64,000 nucleotides of DNA from Polaribacter filamentus (GTDB taxonomy: Bacteria > Bacteroidota > Bacteroidia > Flavobacteriales > Flavobacteriaceae): positions 1,109,001 through 1,173,000 of the forward strand of contig NZ_MQUA01000013.1 of assembly GCF_002943715.1 (NCBI RefSeq). The letters run 5' to 3'. Positions 44,613 through 55,061 of this stretch are shown here, piece after piece; position 1 is the first letter of the stretch; the number at the start of each line of letters is the position of its first letter. The translations under genes and the position numbers were made by a program. The notes under the pieces were generated by a model. That model did not search any database. It was not told the origin of the DNA and saw only the letters and a list, made by a program, of their open reading frames with translations.

Positions 44613-45065
44613 TTAAATTTTCTTAACTTTTACAGCATTTAAACCACGCATTCCTTTTTCTAATTCAAAAGAAACTTTATCGTTTTCGATAATTTCATCA
44701 ATGATACCGCTAATATGTGTAAAATATTTTTCGTTATTTTCTAAATCTATAATAAATCCAAAGCCTTTAGAAGAGTCGAAAAACGAAACTTTTCCTTTTC
44801 TTACTGGGTCTTCTTCGGGTAAATCTTCTTTTTTAGTGACAGAAATTTGAATGTCTTCTAACTCATACACTATTTTTAAATCTGGATCTGGGGGTGAATC
44901 TGATAAATTTCCATTATGATCTACATATGCAAATTGTATTCCCGTTGATCCGTGTTCATCTCTGTCCGCCTTTCTTGCGTCCATTTTCTTTTGCTTATCT
45001 AAACGTTTTTTTAAACGTTTCTTTTCTTTTTCACTTTTACTAAATGTTTGCTGCGATTTTGCCAT
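44613..45065 (-). CDS. Cold-shock-domain protein with basic N-terminal extension
   Basis: 150 residues. The N-terminal 35 are highly basic (KEKKRLKKRLDKQKKMDARK); the C-terminal 65 form an OB-fold cold-shock domain with the RNP1-like KGKVSFFDSSKGFGFIIDLE and RNP2-like KYFTHISGI. It binds RNA or single-stranded DNA in the cytoplasm. The extended form is common in Flavobacteriia. A -7 box lies about 120 bases upstream, predicting a long 5' leader as in other cold-shock mRNAs. Confidence 0.9.
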   Translation of the reverse strand: MAKSQQTFSKSEKEKKRLKKRLDKQKKMDARKADRDEHGSTGIQFAYVDHNGNLSDSPPDPDLKIVYELEDIQISVTKKEDLPEEDPVRKGKVSFFDSSKGFGFIIDLENNEKYFTHISGIIDEIIENDKVSFELEKGMRGLNAVKVKKI

Positions 45066-45183
45066 TAATATATACTACTATTTTAAATTAATATTCTGGT
45101 AAGATAAAATACTTAACCGAAATTCAAAATCAAACTTTTTTTAACTTGTTTAATGTGTGAAGTGTATTCTGTCTTATTGGATA

Positions 45184-45191
45184 CAAAGATA
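45184..45191 (-). promoter_or_regulatory. -7 box of the cold-shock-domain gene
   Basis: TATCTTTG on the minus strand fits TAnnTTTG. The start codon is about 120 bases downstream, leaving a leader of roughly 110 nt that may carry a thermosensitive structure. Confidence 0.5.
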
Positions 45192-45270
45192 ATATTTTAA
45201 AAAGATATTTTTCTTAATTTCTTATAAATTATGTTAAAAAAACTTTAAATAATGGTTTTATTATCTCAGT

Positions 45271-45294
45271 ATAATAGTATTACTATTATATTTG
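45271..45294 (+). promoter_or_regulatory. tetR promoter with overlapping perfect inverted repeat
   Basis: ATAATAGTA-T-TACTATTAT (45271-45289) is a 9-bp perfect inverted repeat around one base. It overlaps the -7 box TATATTTG (45287-45294), 20 bases before the tetR start. This is the expected place for a TetR-type autoregulatory operator controlling the export locus. Confidence 0.75.
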
Positions 45295-45313
45295 TGTCCA
45301 AAATGATTTTAAA

Positions 45314-45985
45314 ATGAAAGACTTGTTATCTGCTTTAAAGATTTCTGTACCCGAGAAAATTTTTATCAAAGACCCAGAAACCTCAGAATTAGGAAAAAAA
45401 ATAATTGAACAAGGTATTATCTTAATCTGCGAAATAGGTTTTGAAAGTTTTACGTTTAAAAAATTAGGAATCAAAATAAGTTCTAATGAGAGCTCTATTT
45501 ATAGATATTTTGAAAACAAACACAAGTTACTTTTATATTTGTCTTCTTGGTATTGGGCTTGGATAGAATATCAATTGGTAATTGAAACATTTAGTATTGC
45601 AAATCCGGAAGAAAAGTTAGAAAAAGCGATTACAATTGTTACTCGAACGATACATGAAGATAGTAATTTTTCTCATATTAATGAAACATTGTTATATAAA
45701 ATTATTGTAAACGAAAGTTCTAAAGCCATATTAACGAAAGAAGTAGATTCTGAAAATAAAGAGGGCTATTTTAAAATTTATAAGCGTTTAATTAGAAGAT
45801 TAGAAGAAATGATACTTGCAGTTAACCCCAATTTTAAATATGGTTTAAGTTTAGCGAGTACAATTATAGAAGGTAGTTTGCATCAACATTTTTTGGGCGA
45901 ACATTTTCCTTCAATTACAAATTATAAAAATGAAGAAACACCAACTAAATTTTTTATATATTTAGTTAACAATACTTTAAAATAA
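45314..45985 (+). CDS. TetR/AcrR-family transcriptional regulator
   Basis: 223 residues. An N-terminal helix-turn-helix (ILICEIGFESFTFKKLGIKI, SSNESSIYRYFENKHKLLLYL, about 40-75) is followed by an all-helical ligand domain with LASTIIEGSLHQHFLGEHFP near the end. A 25-residue extension precedes the domain. It lies three bases before the ABC transporter gene, hence first gene of the exporter operon tetR-ABC-hlyD-tolC, and a perfect inverted repeat overlaps its promoter. It is likely a local repressor; the ligand is unknown. Confidence 0.88.
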   Translation: MKDLLSALKISVPEKIFIKDPETSELGKKIIEQGIILICEIGFESFTFKKLGIKISSNESSIYRYFENKHKLLLYLSSWYWAWIEYQLVIETFSIANPEEKLEKAITIVTRTIHEDSNFSHINETLLYKIIVNESSKAILTKEVDSENKEGYFKIYKRLIRRLEEMILAVNPNFKYGLSLASTIIEGSLHQHFLGEHFPSITNYKNEETPTKFFIYLVNNTLK

Positions 45986-45987
45986 TT

Positions 45988-47651
45988 ATGGAAAACAAAC
46001 AAATAACTCCTTGGAAACGTCTAGTAGGGTTATTAAAATTAGAAAAAAGAGACATTTTACAGATTTTCTATTATGCTATTTTTGGCGGAATTGTATCTTT
46101 ATCCCTACCTCTTGGAATACAGGCAATTATAAACCTAATTCAAGGTGCGCAAATATCAACCTCATGGATAGTTTTAGTTATTTTAGTTACTATTGGCGTT
46201 ATGTTTACTGGTGCATTGCAATTAATGCAATTAAGAATTATAGAAACCTTACAACAGCGAATTTTTACAAGAGCTTCTTTTGAATTGAGTTACCGTTTTC
46301 CAAAAATTAAAATGAATGAATTGCGCAATTATTACCCCCGGAATTGGCCAATCGTTTTTTTGATACACTTACAATTCAAAAAGGATTATCAAAAATCTTA
46401 ATTGATGTTCCTACTGCATTATTACAAATCATTTTTTCATTAATTTTATTATCATTTTACCATCCATTTTTTATCATTTTTGGTATTCTCTTATTATTAT
46501 TGATATATATTGTTTTTAAATTCACCGCTCAAAAAGGATTAGAAACTAGTTTACTAGAATCTCAAATAAAATATAAAGTTGCGCATTGGATTCAAGAAAT
46601 TGCAAGAACAGTAGTTAGTTTTAAACTTTCTGGAAACACCAATTTAGCAGTAACTAAAAATGATGATTTAGTAAGTAAGTACTTAGAAGCAAGAGAAAAT
46701 CATTTTAAAGTATTGATTTTACAATTTATGCAAATGATTGGCTTTAAAGTTATTGTAACTGCTAGTCTCTTATTAATTGGAGGTGCCTTAGTTTTAAATC
46801 AAGAAATGAATATTGGGCAATTTGTTGCGGCAGAAATCATTATTCTTTTAGTAATTGCATCCGTAGAAAAGTTAATTATAGGTCTAGAATCTTTTTATGA
46901 TGTATTAACGTCTATAGAAAAATTAGGACAAGTTGTAGACAAAGAATTAGAATCACAAGAAGGCGAAAGACCTATTTTTAAAGAAGATTTAATTGTAGAA
47001 CTAGATGCTGTTTCATATCGTGTGGAAAACAGAGAAAAACCAATTATCAAAAATATATCATTAAAGATTAATGCAAAAAGTAGAATTCTAATTGTAGGAG
47101 AAAGTGGTGCTGGTAAATCTAGTTTAATACGCTTAATTTCTGGGGTAATAGAACCTACTTCTGGTATTATTTATGTTAATAATTTATCACTAAAAAGCGT
47201 ACATCTTAACCATTATAGATCTCAATTAGGTTTATCGATGTCTGAAGAGACTCCTTTTGAAGGAAGTATTAGAGATAATTTAGTTTTTGGTAATAAAGAT
47301 GTAAATGATGATGTAATTTTTGAAGCATTAAAAATTGTTGGTTTAAGTTCGTTTCTAAAAGAACAGCGAAATGGTTTAGAAACTATTTTAAATCCTGAAG
47401 GAAAACAAATGTCTTATACGATTTCTAAAAAAATAATTTTAGCTAGAGCTATTATTAAGCAGCCAAAAATAATGATTTTAGAAGATCCGTTAGATCAATT
47501 TAATTTAAAAGAAACCTTAGAAATCATAAATTATTTAACAGACTCAAAAAGACCTTGGTCATTGATTGTAACAAGCAGTAAAAAAAGTTGGAAATCGAAA
47601 TGTACTCAAATAATTACTTTGGAAAAGGGTAAAATTAAATCTATAAATTAA
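45988..47651 (+). pseudogene. ABC exporter (membrane plus ATPase domains), one-base frameshift
   Basis: Type I exporter half-transporter. The first frame (45988-46401) holds the N-terminal membrane helices. At about 46335 the run ATTACCCCCGG lacks one C, since with six C the reading ELRNYYPPELANRFFDTLTI is restored and continues through 47651. The ATPase has Walker A GESGAGKSSLI, but the signature is MSYTISKKI instead of LSGGQ and Walker B reads ILEDPLD rather than LDEP. It sits in an operon with HlyD-type and TolC-type genes, so it would form a tripartite type I-like pump. It is either truly broken or a sequencing error. Confidence 0.85.
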
Positions 47652-47658
47652 AAAATCG

Positions 47659-49008
47659 ATGTTAAATATTTCTAACAATGAGTTAAATAAAATAGTAGAT
47701 TTAAATCAGTTTAAATCTGGAAAATTAATTTTTAGTAAGCGCTATTACAAGTCTTTTAATAAATTTTTATTGGCGTTTGCTTTTCTTGTTTTAATAGTAC
47801 TTTTTTTACCTTGGACTCAAAATATAACCAGCAATGGTTTGGTAACCACATTAACACCAGGGCAAAGACCACAAACGATACAATCGCAAATTCCTGGTAG
47901 AATAGAGCAATGGTTTGTGAGAGAAGGTGACCTTGTTAAAAAAGGAGATACTATTTTAAGAATTTCTGAAATTAAAAGTGATTATTTTGATACCAAATTA
48001 ATTGAAAGAACCAACGAGCAAATTAATGCAAAAACTTCTTCAGTAGATTCTTATCAATTTAAAGAAGATGCTTTAAATAGACAAATTATAGCATTAAATG
48101 AAGAAATGAAATTAAAGTTAGAACAAGCTAAGAATAAACTTTTACAATCTAAATTAAAAGCAAAAAGTGATAGTATTGATTTTGAAGCGGCAAAAACAAA
48201 TATAAAAATTGCAGAAAGCCAATTTAACCGAACTCAAACTTTGCAGAATGAAGGATTAATGGCTGTTAAAGATGTGGAAGAAAAAGGATTAAAACTGCAA
48301 GAAACACAAGCAAAATTAATATCCCAAGAAAATAAATTATTAGCTGCTAAAAATGAAATTATCAACTCAAAAGTCGAAATTTCTACGGTAAGTGCTACTT
48401 ACGCAGATAAAATTTCTAAAGCACAAAGTGATAAATTCACAGCGCAATCTAGCGGATTTGATGCCAAAGTGCAGGTTTCTAAATTAGAAAACAACAATAG
48501 TAATTATAAAATTAGAAACAGTCTTTTATACATCACTGCTCCGCAAAATGGGTATATCAACAAAGCAATCAAAGGCGGAATTGGTGGTACTTTTAAAGAA
48601 GGTGACGATTTAGTGGGTATTATGCCTTCAAAATACGATTTGGCTGTAGAAACTTTTGTAAGACCTATCGATTTACCGCTTTTACATATTAATGAAAAAG
48701 TACGTGTACAGTTTGATGGTTGGCCAGCAATTGTGTTTTCTGGATGGCCCAATGTTTCTTATGGAACGTATGGTGCCAAAGTTATTGCTATTGAAAGATT
48801 TATTAGTGATAATGGAAAATATAGAGTTCTTTTATCTCCTGATAGCGAAGATCATACATGGCCAGAAGTTAGAGTGGGTTCTGGCGCAAGAACCATCGCG
48901 CTGCTAGAAGATGTGCCTATTTGGTATGAATTATGGAGACAACTAAACAGCTTCCCTCCCAACTATTATCAGCCAGAAAAAGCAAAATCAGATTCAAAAA
49001 AGAAATAA
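47659..49008 (+). CDS. HlyD-family membrane fusion protein
   Basis: 449 residues. One inner-membrane helix (FLLAFAFLVLIVLFLPWT, about 34-51) is followed by a barrel-sandwich/lipoyl half (IPGRIEQWFVREGDLVKKGD), a long coiled-coil hairpin (about 115-280), the second lipoyl half (YITAPQNGYINKAIKGGIGG) and a beta-barrel domain. It would bridge the ABC exporter to the TolC channel across the periplasm. It begins seven bases after the ABC stop. It is intact. Confidence 0.92.
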   Translation: MLNISNNELNKIVDLNQFKSGKLIFSKRYYKSFNKFLLAFAFLVLIVLFLPWTQNITSNGLVTTLTPGQRPQTIQSQIPGRIEQWFVREGDLVKKGDTILRISEIKSDYFDTKLIERTNEQINAKTSSVDSYQFKEDALNRQIIALNEEMKLKLEQAKNKLLQSKLKAKSDSIDFEAAKTNIKIAESQFNRTQTLQNEGLMAVKDVEEKGLKLQETQAKLISQENKLLAAKNEIINSKVEISTVSATYADKISKAQSDKFTAQSSGFDAKVQVSKLENNNSNYKIRNSLLYITAPQNGYINKAIKGGIGGTFKEGDDLVGIMPSKYDLAVETFVRPIDLPLLHINEKVRVQFDGWPAIVFSGWPNVSYGTYGAKVIAIERFISDNGKYRVLLSPDSEDHTWPEVRVGSGARTIALLEDVPIWYELWRQLNSFPPNYYQPEKAKSDSKKK

Positions 49009-49037
49009 AAAGGAATCCATATTTAGATTATTAAAAA

Positions 49038-50438
49038 ATGAAAAAATATATTTTAATTCTTTTTTTATTACTGTTTGCTAAGCTTTCATCGCAAGAAAAG
49101 GTGGAATCTGTGATGACCTTATCGGAGTATTTAGGCTACGTTAAAGCCTATCATCCAGTTGTAAAACAGGCAAATCTTATCATGAATGCTAGTGAAGCAA
49201 AATTATTAAAAGCGAGAGGTGCTTTCGATCCAAAAATTGAGGTTGATTTTGATAAAAAAGAATTCAAAGAAAAGGAATATTACAACCAATTAAATGGTGC
49301 TTTTAAAATACCTACATATTATGGTTTGGAATTTAAAGCTAATTTTGAAAATAATGAGGGTATTTTTTTAAATCCTGAAGCAACCTTGCCAACCGATGGT
49401 TTGTATGCTGTTGGCGTTTCTGCTTCTTTATTAAAGGGTTTTTTAATCAACCAAAGAATGGCATCTTTAAAACAGGCCAAATTCTTTTTAGATCAGGCAA
49501 AAGAAGATCAGCAACTATTGGTCAATGAAATTTTATACAACGCTTCTTTGACCTATTTTAATTGGCTACAAACCTATAATGAAAAAGCAGTATATCAAGA
49601 TTTTTTAGGAAATGCAGAAATCCGTTTTAAGGGAACAAAAAGAGCTTTTATAGAAGGAGATAAACCGGCAATTGATACCTTAGAGGCCGGGATTACATTA
49701 AATGAAAGAAAACTATATTTAGAAAAAGCACGAATAAAATTAGTAAAAGCTTCTTTAGAAATTTCTAATTTTTTATGGTTAAATGATAATACACCTGTTG
49801 AATTGCAAGATCATATTATACCAAATATAGAAACGCTAAATTCAATCGATGTAACTTTTAATATTGCATTGTTTAACATCGCTGATTTTGATATTAATAA
49901 CCATCCGAAGATAAAATCTTTAGAATTTAAAATTCAAAGTTTAAATATTGATAGAGAACTTAAAATGAACAACTTATTGCCACAATTAGATGTTCAATAT
50001 AATTTTTTAACGCAGACTCCAAGAGTCTCTAATTCTTTAAATGTTGATAATTATCAAGCAGGAATCAACTTTAAATTACCCCTATTTTTAAGAAAAGAAA
50101 GGGGAGATTTTAAACTTGCTAAAATTAAATTACAAGAGGCAACTTATGAAAATGAAGCAACTAAAGTTATCATAAAAAATAAGGTGGATGCTTTACAACA
50201 AGAATTGTCTTCCTTCGCAATACAGAGCGATTTTTTAACAAATATCGTTAAAGATTATAACACCTTATTAAAGGCTGAGGAACGTAAGTTTTTCTTAGGC
50301 GAAAGCTCTTTGTTTTTAGTGAATTATCGGGAATCTAAATTGATAGAAACAAAGCTAAAAGCAATTGTATTAGAAAATTCATTCTTTCAATCGAAAGCCG
50401 ATTTGTTTAAAGCAGCTGTGATTTCTATTTCTGAATAA
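49038..50438 (+). CDS. TolC-family outer-membrane channel
   Basis: 466 residues with a signal peptide (LILFLLLFAKLSSQ) and the duplicated helical-hairpin/strand pattern of TolC: EYLGYVKAYHPVVKQANLIM at the start and helices such as LQQELSSFAIQSDFLTNIVK and GESSLFLVNYRESKLIETKL in the second half. It is the last gene of the operon with tetR, ABC and HlyD-type genes. It provides the exit duct. The exported substrate is unknown (small peptide or toxic compound are both plausible). Confidence 0.9.
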   Translation: MKKYILILFLLLFAKLSSQEKVESVMTLSEYLGYVKAYHPVVKQANLIMNASEAKLLKARGAFDPKIEVDFDKKEFKEKEYYNQLNGAFKIPTYYGLEFKANFENNEGIFLNPEATLPTDGLYAVGVSASLLKGFLINQRMASLKQAKFFLDQAKEDQQLLVNEILYNASLTYFNWLQTYNEKAVYQDFLGNAEIRFKGTKRAFIEGDKPAIDTLEAGITLNERKLYLEKARIKLVKASLEISNFLWLNDNTPVELQDHIIPNIETLNSIDVTFNIALFNIADFDINNHPKIKSLEFKIQSLNIDRELKMNNLLPQLDVQYNFLTQTPRVSNSLNVDNYQAGINFKLPLFLRKERGDFKLAKIKLQEATYENEATKVIIKNKVDALQQELSSFAIQSDFLTNIVKDYNTLLKAEERKFFLGESSLFLVNYRESKLIETKLKAIVLENSFFQSKADLFKAAVISISE

Positions 50439-50601
50439 AATAATAACCGCAAATAGATGACTTTTTCAAATGTGACTGCGTTTTTCTGTATTGGTTTACA
50501 AAGAAATGTGCAGATGACGGAATTTTATCTTAGTAAATACTTTTTGTGAAAAGTCCTCAAATTACTTTCTACAGAAATCAAACTTATTTTCTATTGCGCT
50601 A

Positions 50602-51066
50602 CTATTCAAATAAAGCGGCTAAAAACTCTGCAACACAGGCGGGTTTTTTCTGTCCTTTTATTTCTATTGTGCAAGAGAAGGTAACTTTAATTCCGTTGTT
50701 CGCTAAATCTTCAATTTCTTTTACAATCGTATGCATTCTTAACTCACTATTTACTAGAACAGGATTCGGAAAACGAACTTTATTTAATCCGTAATTTAAG
50801 CCCATTTTTACACTTTTAATAGAAAATAATTCTTCTAATAATTTAGAAATCATTGAAACCGACATAAATCCGTGCGCCACGGTACTTTTAAAAGGACTCT
50901 CCTTGGCTGCTCTCTTTTCATCAACATGAATCCATTGTTTATCTAAAGTTGCATTTGCAAAATCATTAATCATTTGCTGAGAAATCGTGTACCAACTCCC
51001 TGTTGGTAATTGCTTATCGATCATCAACTTAAACTCCGAAAAATTTTCAAAAACTAATGGTTTCAT
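50602..51066 (-). CDS. MaoC-family dehydratase
   Basis: Hot-dog fold protein of 154 residues. The hydratase motif is DFANATLDKQWIHVDEKRAA (Asp and His of the active site around 29-38), followed by FKSTVAHGFMSVSMISKLLE. It probably hydrates or dehydrates an enoyl-CoA in fatty-acid metabolism. It is divergent from the tricorn-like protease gene and monocistronic. It is intact. Confidence 0.9.
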   Translation of the reverse strand: MKPLVFENFSEFKLMIDKQLPTGSWYTISQQMINDFANATLDKQWIHVDEKRAAKESPFKSTVAHGFMSVSMISKLLEELFSIKSVKMGLNYGLNKVRFPNPVLVNSELRMHTIVKEIEDLANNGIKVTFSCTIEIKGQKKPACVAEFLAALFE

Positions 51067-51130
51067 GTTTTTTATTTTACAAATTAATATTTCATTTCAA
51101 ATGCTTAATTTAGTCAAAAATTATCTAAAT

Positions 51131-54100
51131 ATGAAACTACTTTTTTATTTTTTTACGTTGCTTTCATTTTCAATGTTGTCCCAGAATACTCCAAAATGGA
51201 TGAGACATTCTTCCATTTCTCCGGATGGAAAACAAATTGCATTTACGTATAAAGGAGATTTGTATAAAGTAAATGTAAATGGTGGAAATGCGCAACAGTT
51301 AACATTTCATAGTGCGCACGATTATGAAGCTGTTTGGAGTAAAGATGGCTCTAAACTTGCTTTTGCATCCGATAGATTTGGAAATTTTGATGTTTTTGTA
51401 ATGAATTCAAATGGTGGAAATGCAACTAGAGTAACCTTCCATTCAAACGACGAACATCCGTATTCATTTTTTAAAAACGATACAGAAGTTGTTTTTGGAG
51501 CATTAAGACAAGATGTCGCAAACCATCGACAATACCCTCATGGTTCTCAGTCTGAGTTATACAGTGTTCCTGTTATATCTGGCAGAGTTCGCCAACTCTT
51601 AACAATTCCTGCTGAGTATGTACAGTTTTCAAAAGACGGAGCAAAGATGTTATATCAGGATAAAAAAGGCGGCGAAAATGAATGGAGAAAACATCACACA
51701 TCGGCCATCACAAGAGATATTTGGCTGTATAGCACCAAAACAAAAGCGCATACAATGATTACCACTAATAATGCGGAGGATAGACAACCTGTTTTTAGTG
51801 AAGACGAAAAAAGCATGTATTATTTAAGTGAAAGAAGTGGGACTTTTAATGTTCATGAACTTTCATTAGAGAACCCGATGCAAGATCAACAATTAACTAA
51901 TTTTACGATACACCCTATTCGTTTTCTTAGCATGGGTAATGGAGTTATTTCTTTTGGATATGACGGCGAATTGTACACAATGACCAAAGGTACTGCACCT
52001 AAAAAAGTTGATGTAAACATTATTACACAGGATAAAGAAAATTCAGAAAAGTTTATTTCTGTAAATGGCGGAATTAATGAAATGGCTGTTTCACCAAACG
52101 GAAATGAAATTGCATTTATAGCAAGAGGTGAAGTTTTTGTGACTTCTGTGGATAAATCATTCACAAAAAGACTCACAAATACTCCCGAAAACGAGCGTTT
52201 TGTTTCTTGGGGTCCAGAAGGAAAATCTGTTGTTTATAGCAGTGAACGCAATGGAAAATGGAGCGTGTACAAAACCGAAAAAGTAAGATCCGAAGAACCT
52301 TTCTTTTATGCATCCACATTATTAAAAGAAGAACCAATACTAGAAAATAAAGTTGACAATTATTTGGCGCAATATTCACCTGACGGAAAAAAGATAGCCT
52401 TTATTGAAGGCAGAAGAACGCTAAAAGTGATGGATATAGCATCAAAAAAAGAAACTATCTTATTAACTCCAAAAGATTTATTTCACATGCGTGATGGTGA
52501 TAAATACTTTACATGGAGCCCAGATAGTAAGTGGTTGTTGGTCGATTGGGGAAAAACATTAAGCAATAGTGAAGTTTTACTAATGGCTGCAGATGGTTCT
52601 AAACGAGTAAACTTAAATGAAAGTGGATATTATGATGGGCAACCAAAATGGGTAAATGACGGTAAACAAATGATCTGGTTTAGCAACAAAAACGGATTAA
52701 AATCATACGCAACTAGCGGTACAACTCAAAATGACGTGTATGGTATGTTTTTTACGCAAGATGCTTGGGATGAATTTGATTTGAGCGATGAAGATTTCAA
52801 ATTAATGGAAGCCATTAAAGAAGAAGAAAAAAAGAAAAAGAGAAAGAAAAAAGGATACAAAAAAGTCAAAGAAAGGAGATAAAAAAGAAGAGGATAAAGA
52901 TAAAGAGGAAGAAAAAAAGACTGTAACACCTTTAGAATTCGATTGGGAACAGATGAAAGACCGAACAAAAAGGTTAACCATTCATTCTTCTGATTTAGGC
53001 GATGCGGTACTTTCTAAAAAAGGGGATTTATTGTATTATTTAGCAAGTTTTGAAGAAAAATCAAACTTATGGAGCACCAATTTAAGAACCAAAGAAACTA
53101 AAATGGTCATGAAATTAAATTCATCATCAGGAAGTTTAGAATGGGATAAAAAAATGGATAATTTGTATCTTTTAAGTAGTGGTAAAATAACAAAATTAAA
53201 TCCTGATAAAAGTGAAAGTAAACCGGTAGAAATTAAAAGTGAAATTGAATTTGATGAAAATGCCGAAATTCAAGCAATGTTCGATCATGTTTGGTTGCGT
53301 ACAAATGCAATTTTCTATCATTCAGATTTTCATGGGATCAATTGGGAGAACATGAAAAAAGAATATCAAAAATACATACCACATGTTGGAAATGAATATG
53401 AGTTTTCTGAATTATTATCTGAAATGTTAGGAGAATTAAATGTCTCTCATGCTGGCGCTGGTTTTAGAGGAACGAACGTTTCAAATGGAGATGCAACAGC
53501 CTCTTTGGGTATTTTTATGGATTATAATTTTAAGGATGACGGAATTTTAATCGAAGAAGTTATTTCTAGAGGTCCATTGGATAAAGCTAAATTTGATATC
53601 CAACCCGGAAGTATCATCAAAAAAATTGATGGCGTTTTAATAGCTAAAAATCAAGATGTTTCTAAATATTTGAATAGAAAAACAGATGCGTTTATGCTTC
53701 TAGATGTTCTAAATCCCAAAACTAACAAAGAGCAAACAATTACGATTAAACCGATTTCTTTGGGAGAAGAAAATCGTCTTTTATATACGAGATGGATAAA
53801 AATTAATGAAAAAGAAGTGGATAGTTTAAGTAACGGGCAGTTAGGTTATGTACATATTCCCGGAATGAGTGATGCCCCTTACAGAAGTATCTACCAAGAT
53901 ATGATGGGGAAGTATTCAGATAAAAAAGGCGTAATTGTAGATACTCGCTTTAATGGCGGGGGAGATTTAGTAGCTGATTTAGCAATGTTTTTTACAGGAG
54001 TTCCTTTTATTACGTATGCAACAGAAGCGAAAGTTGTAGGCGGTGAACCTACTTCACGTTTTACAAAACCAACTCTTTCTATTTTTAATGAAAGTATGTA

Positions 54101-54386
54101 TTCGGATGGACATTGTTATGCTTCTGGCTATACTGATTTAAAAATTGGTAAAACGGTAGGGATGCCGGTTCCCGGTACCTGTAGTTTTGCCGGTTGGGAA
54201 AGTTTGCCAAATGGTTCTTATTGGGGAGTTGTGCCTATAAGTGCAAAAAATAAAGCAGGTGAATGGATGGAAAACAATCAAACAGAACCAATGATAAGAG
54301 TAAAAAATATGCCTGGCCAAATAGACAACGGAATAGACCAACAATTATTAAGATCTATAAAAGAATTATTAAAAGATGTAAATTAA
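51131..54386 (+). pseudogene. Tricorn-like S41 protease, apparent frameshift in a Lys/Glu-rich linker
   Basis: The true start is ATG 51131 with signal peptide LLFYFFTLLSFSMLSQ. The N-terminal part has beta-propeller repeats (SISPDGKQIAFTYKGDLYKV, SKDGSKLAFASDRFGNFDVF and others). Frame one ends at 52882 in EEKKKKRKKKGYKK. One base added or lost in the A-run near 52850 links to KKSKKGDKKEEDKDKEEEKK, then a PDZ domain (LIEEVISRGPLDKAKFDIQP) and the S41 catalytic region DTRFNGGGDLVADLAMFF and YSDGHCYASGY. It is a periplasmic peptidase of about 1085 residues. The break in a repeat-rich linker may be error or phase change. Confidence 0.88.
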
Positions 54387-54401
54387 AATCTTAAAATTTA
54401 A

Positions 54402-54442
54402 GCATAAAAAAAAGTGAAGCAGCCCTTCATTTTTTTTTATGC
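54402..54442. terminator. Bidirectional terminator between protease and TRIC genes
   Basis: Stem GCATAAAAAAAAGTGAAG against CTTCA, a T-run and ATGC around a five-base loop. It overlaps the last two codons of the TRIC gene, so both convergent genes share it. Confidence 0.85.
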
Positions 54443-55060
54443 TTTACCAAAAATATCGTCTTTAATCTTAGGCAGTTCTAAATGAAATCTTACAACGATT
54501 ACTCTAATAATTGCAACTACAGCGGCAGAAATTATAAAGTTTATATTTTCTTCAACATTAAAATAATTTAGAATTAAATAGATAATTCCACCAGCCAAAC
54601 AAGCGGAAGCATAAATTTCTTTTTCAAAAATTAAGGGAACTTTATTCGTTAATACATCACGTAAAACACCACCAAAAACGGCGGAAATTACGCCCATTAT
54701 TATTGCAATAATAGGATGCAAATTAAATGACAATCCTTTTTCTAAACCTAATAATGTAAAAACACTAATACCAATAGTATCAAACAAAAACATGGTTTTA
54801 CTTAAGTGTGCTATTTTACTTTTAAAAAGAAACGTAAAAACGACCGCAATAAAGATGGTATATAAATAATCTAAATTCCCAATCCAATTTATTGGGTGTG
54901 CATCAATTAAAACATCACGCAACATTCCTCCTCCAACAGCGGTCACAAAAGCAATGATGAGTACGCCAAACATATCAAATTTTTTATCTAAGGCTACCAA
55001 AGCACCACTTACAGCGAAAGCAAAAGTTCCTAAAATATCAATAACATAAATAACACTCAT
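54437..55060 (-). CDS. TRIC-family (UPF0126) membrane cation channel
   Basis: 207 residues, seven hydrophobic helices in two similar halves. The first half has FVTAVGGGMLRDVLIDAHPI; the second VISAVFGGVLRDVLTNKVPL; these GGG/RD motifs form the pore kinks of trimeric intracellular cation channels. It probably carries potassium or similar monovalent cations across the inner membrane. It begins two bases after the stop of the DEAD-box gene on the same strand and may be co-transcribed. Confidence 0.9.
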   Translation of the reverse strand: MSVIYVIDILGTFAFAVSGALVALDKKFDMFGVLIIAFVTAVGGGMLRDVLIDAHPINWIGNLDYLYTIFIAVVFTFLFKSKIAHLSKTMFLFDTIGISVFTLLGLEKGLSFNLHPIIAIIMGVISAVFGGVLRDVLTNKVPLIFEKEIYASACLAGGIIYLILNYFNVEENINFIISAAVVAIIRVIVVRFHLELPKIKDDIFGKA

Positions 55061-55061
55061 A

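Noticed and set aside
52840..52890. Programmed -1 ribosomal frameshift in the protease linker
   Set aside because: The A-runs look slippery, but the downstream part is in the +1 frame, not -1, and no stimulatory structure was seen. An indel is more likely.
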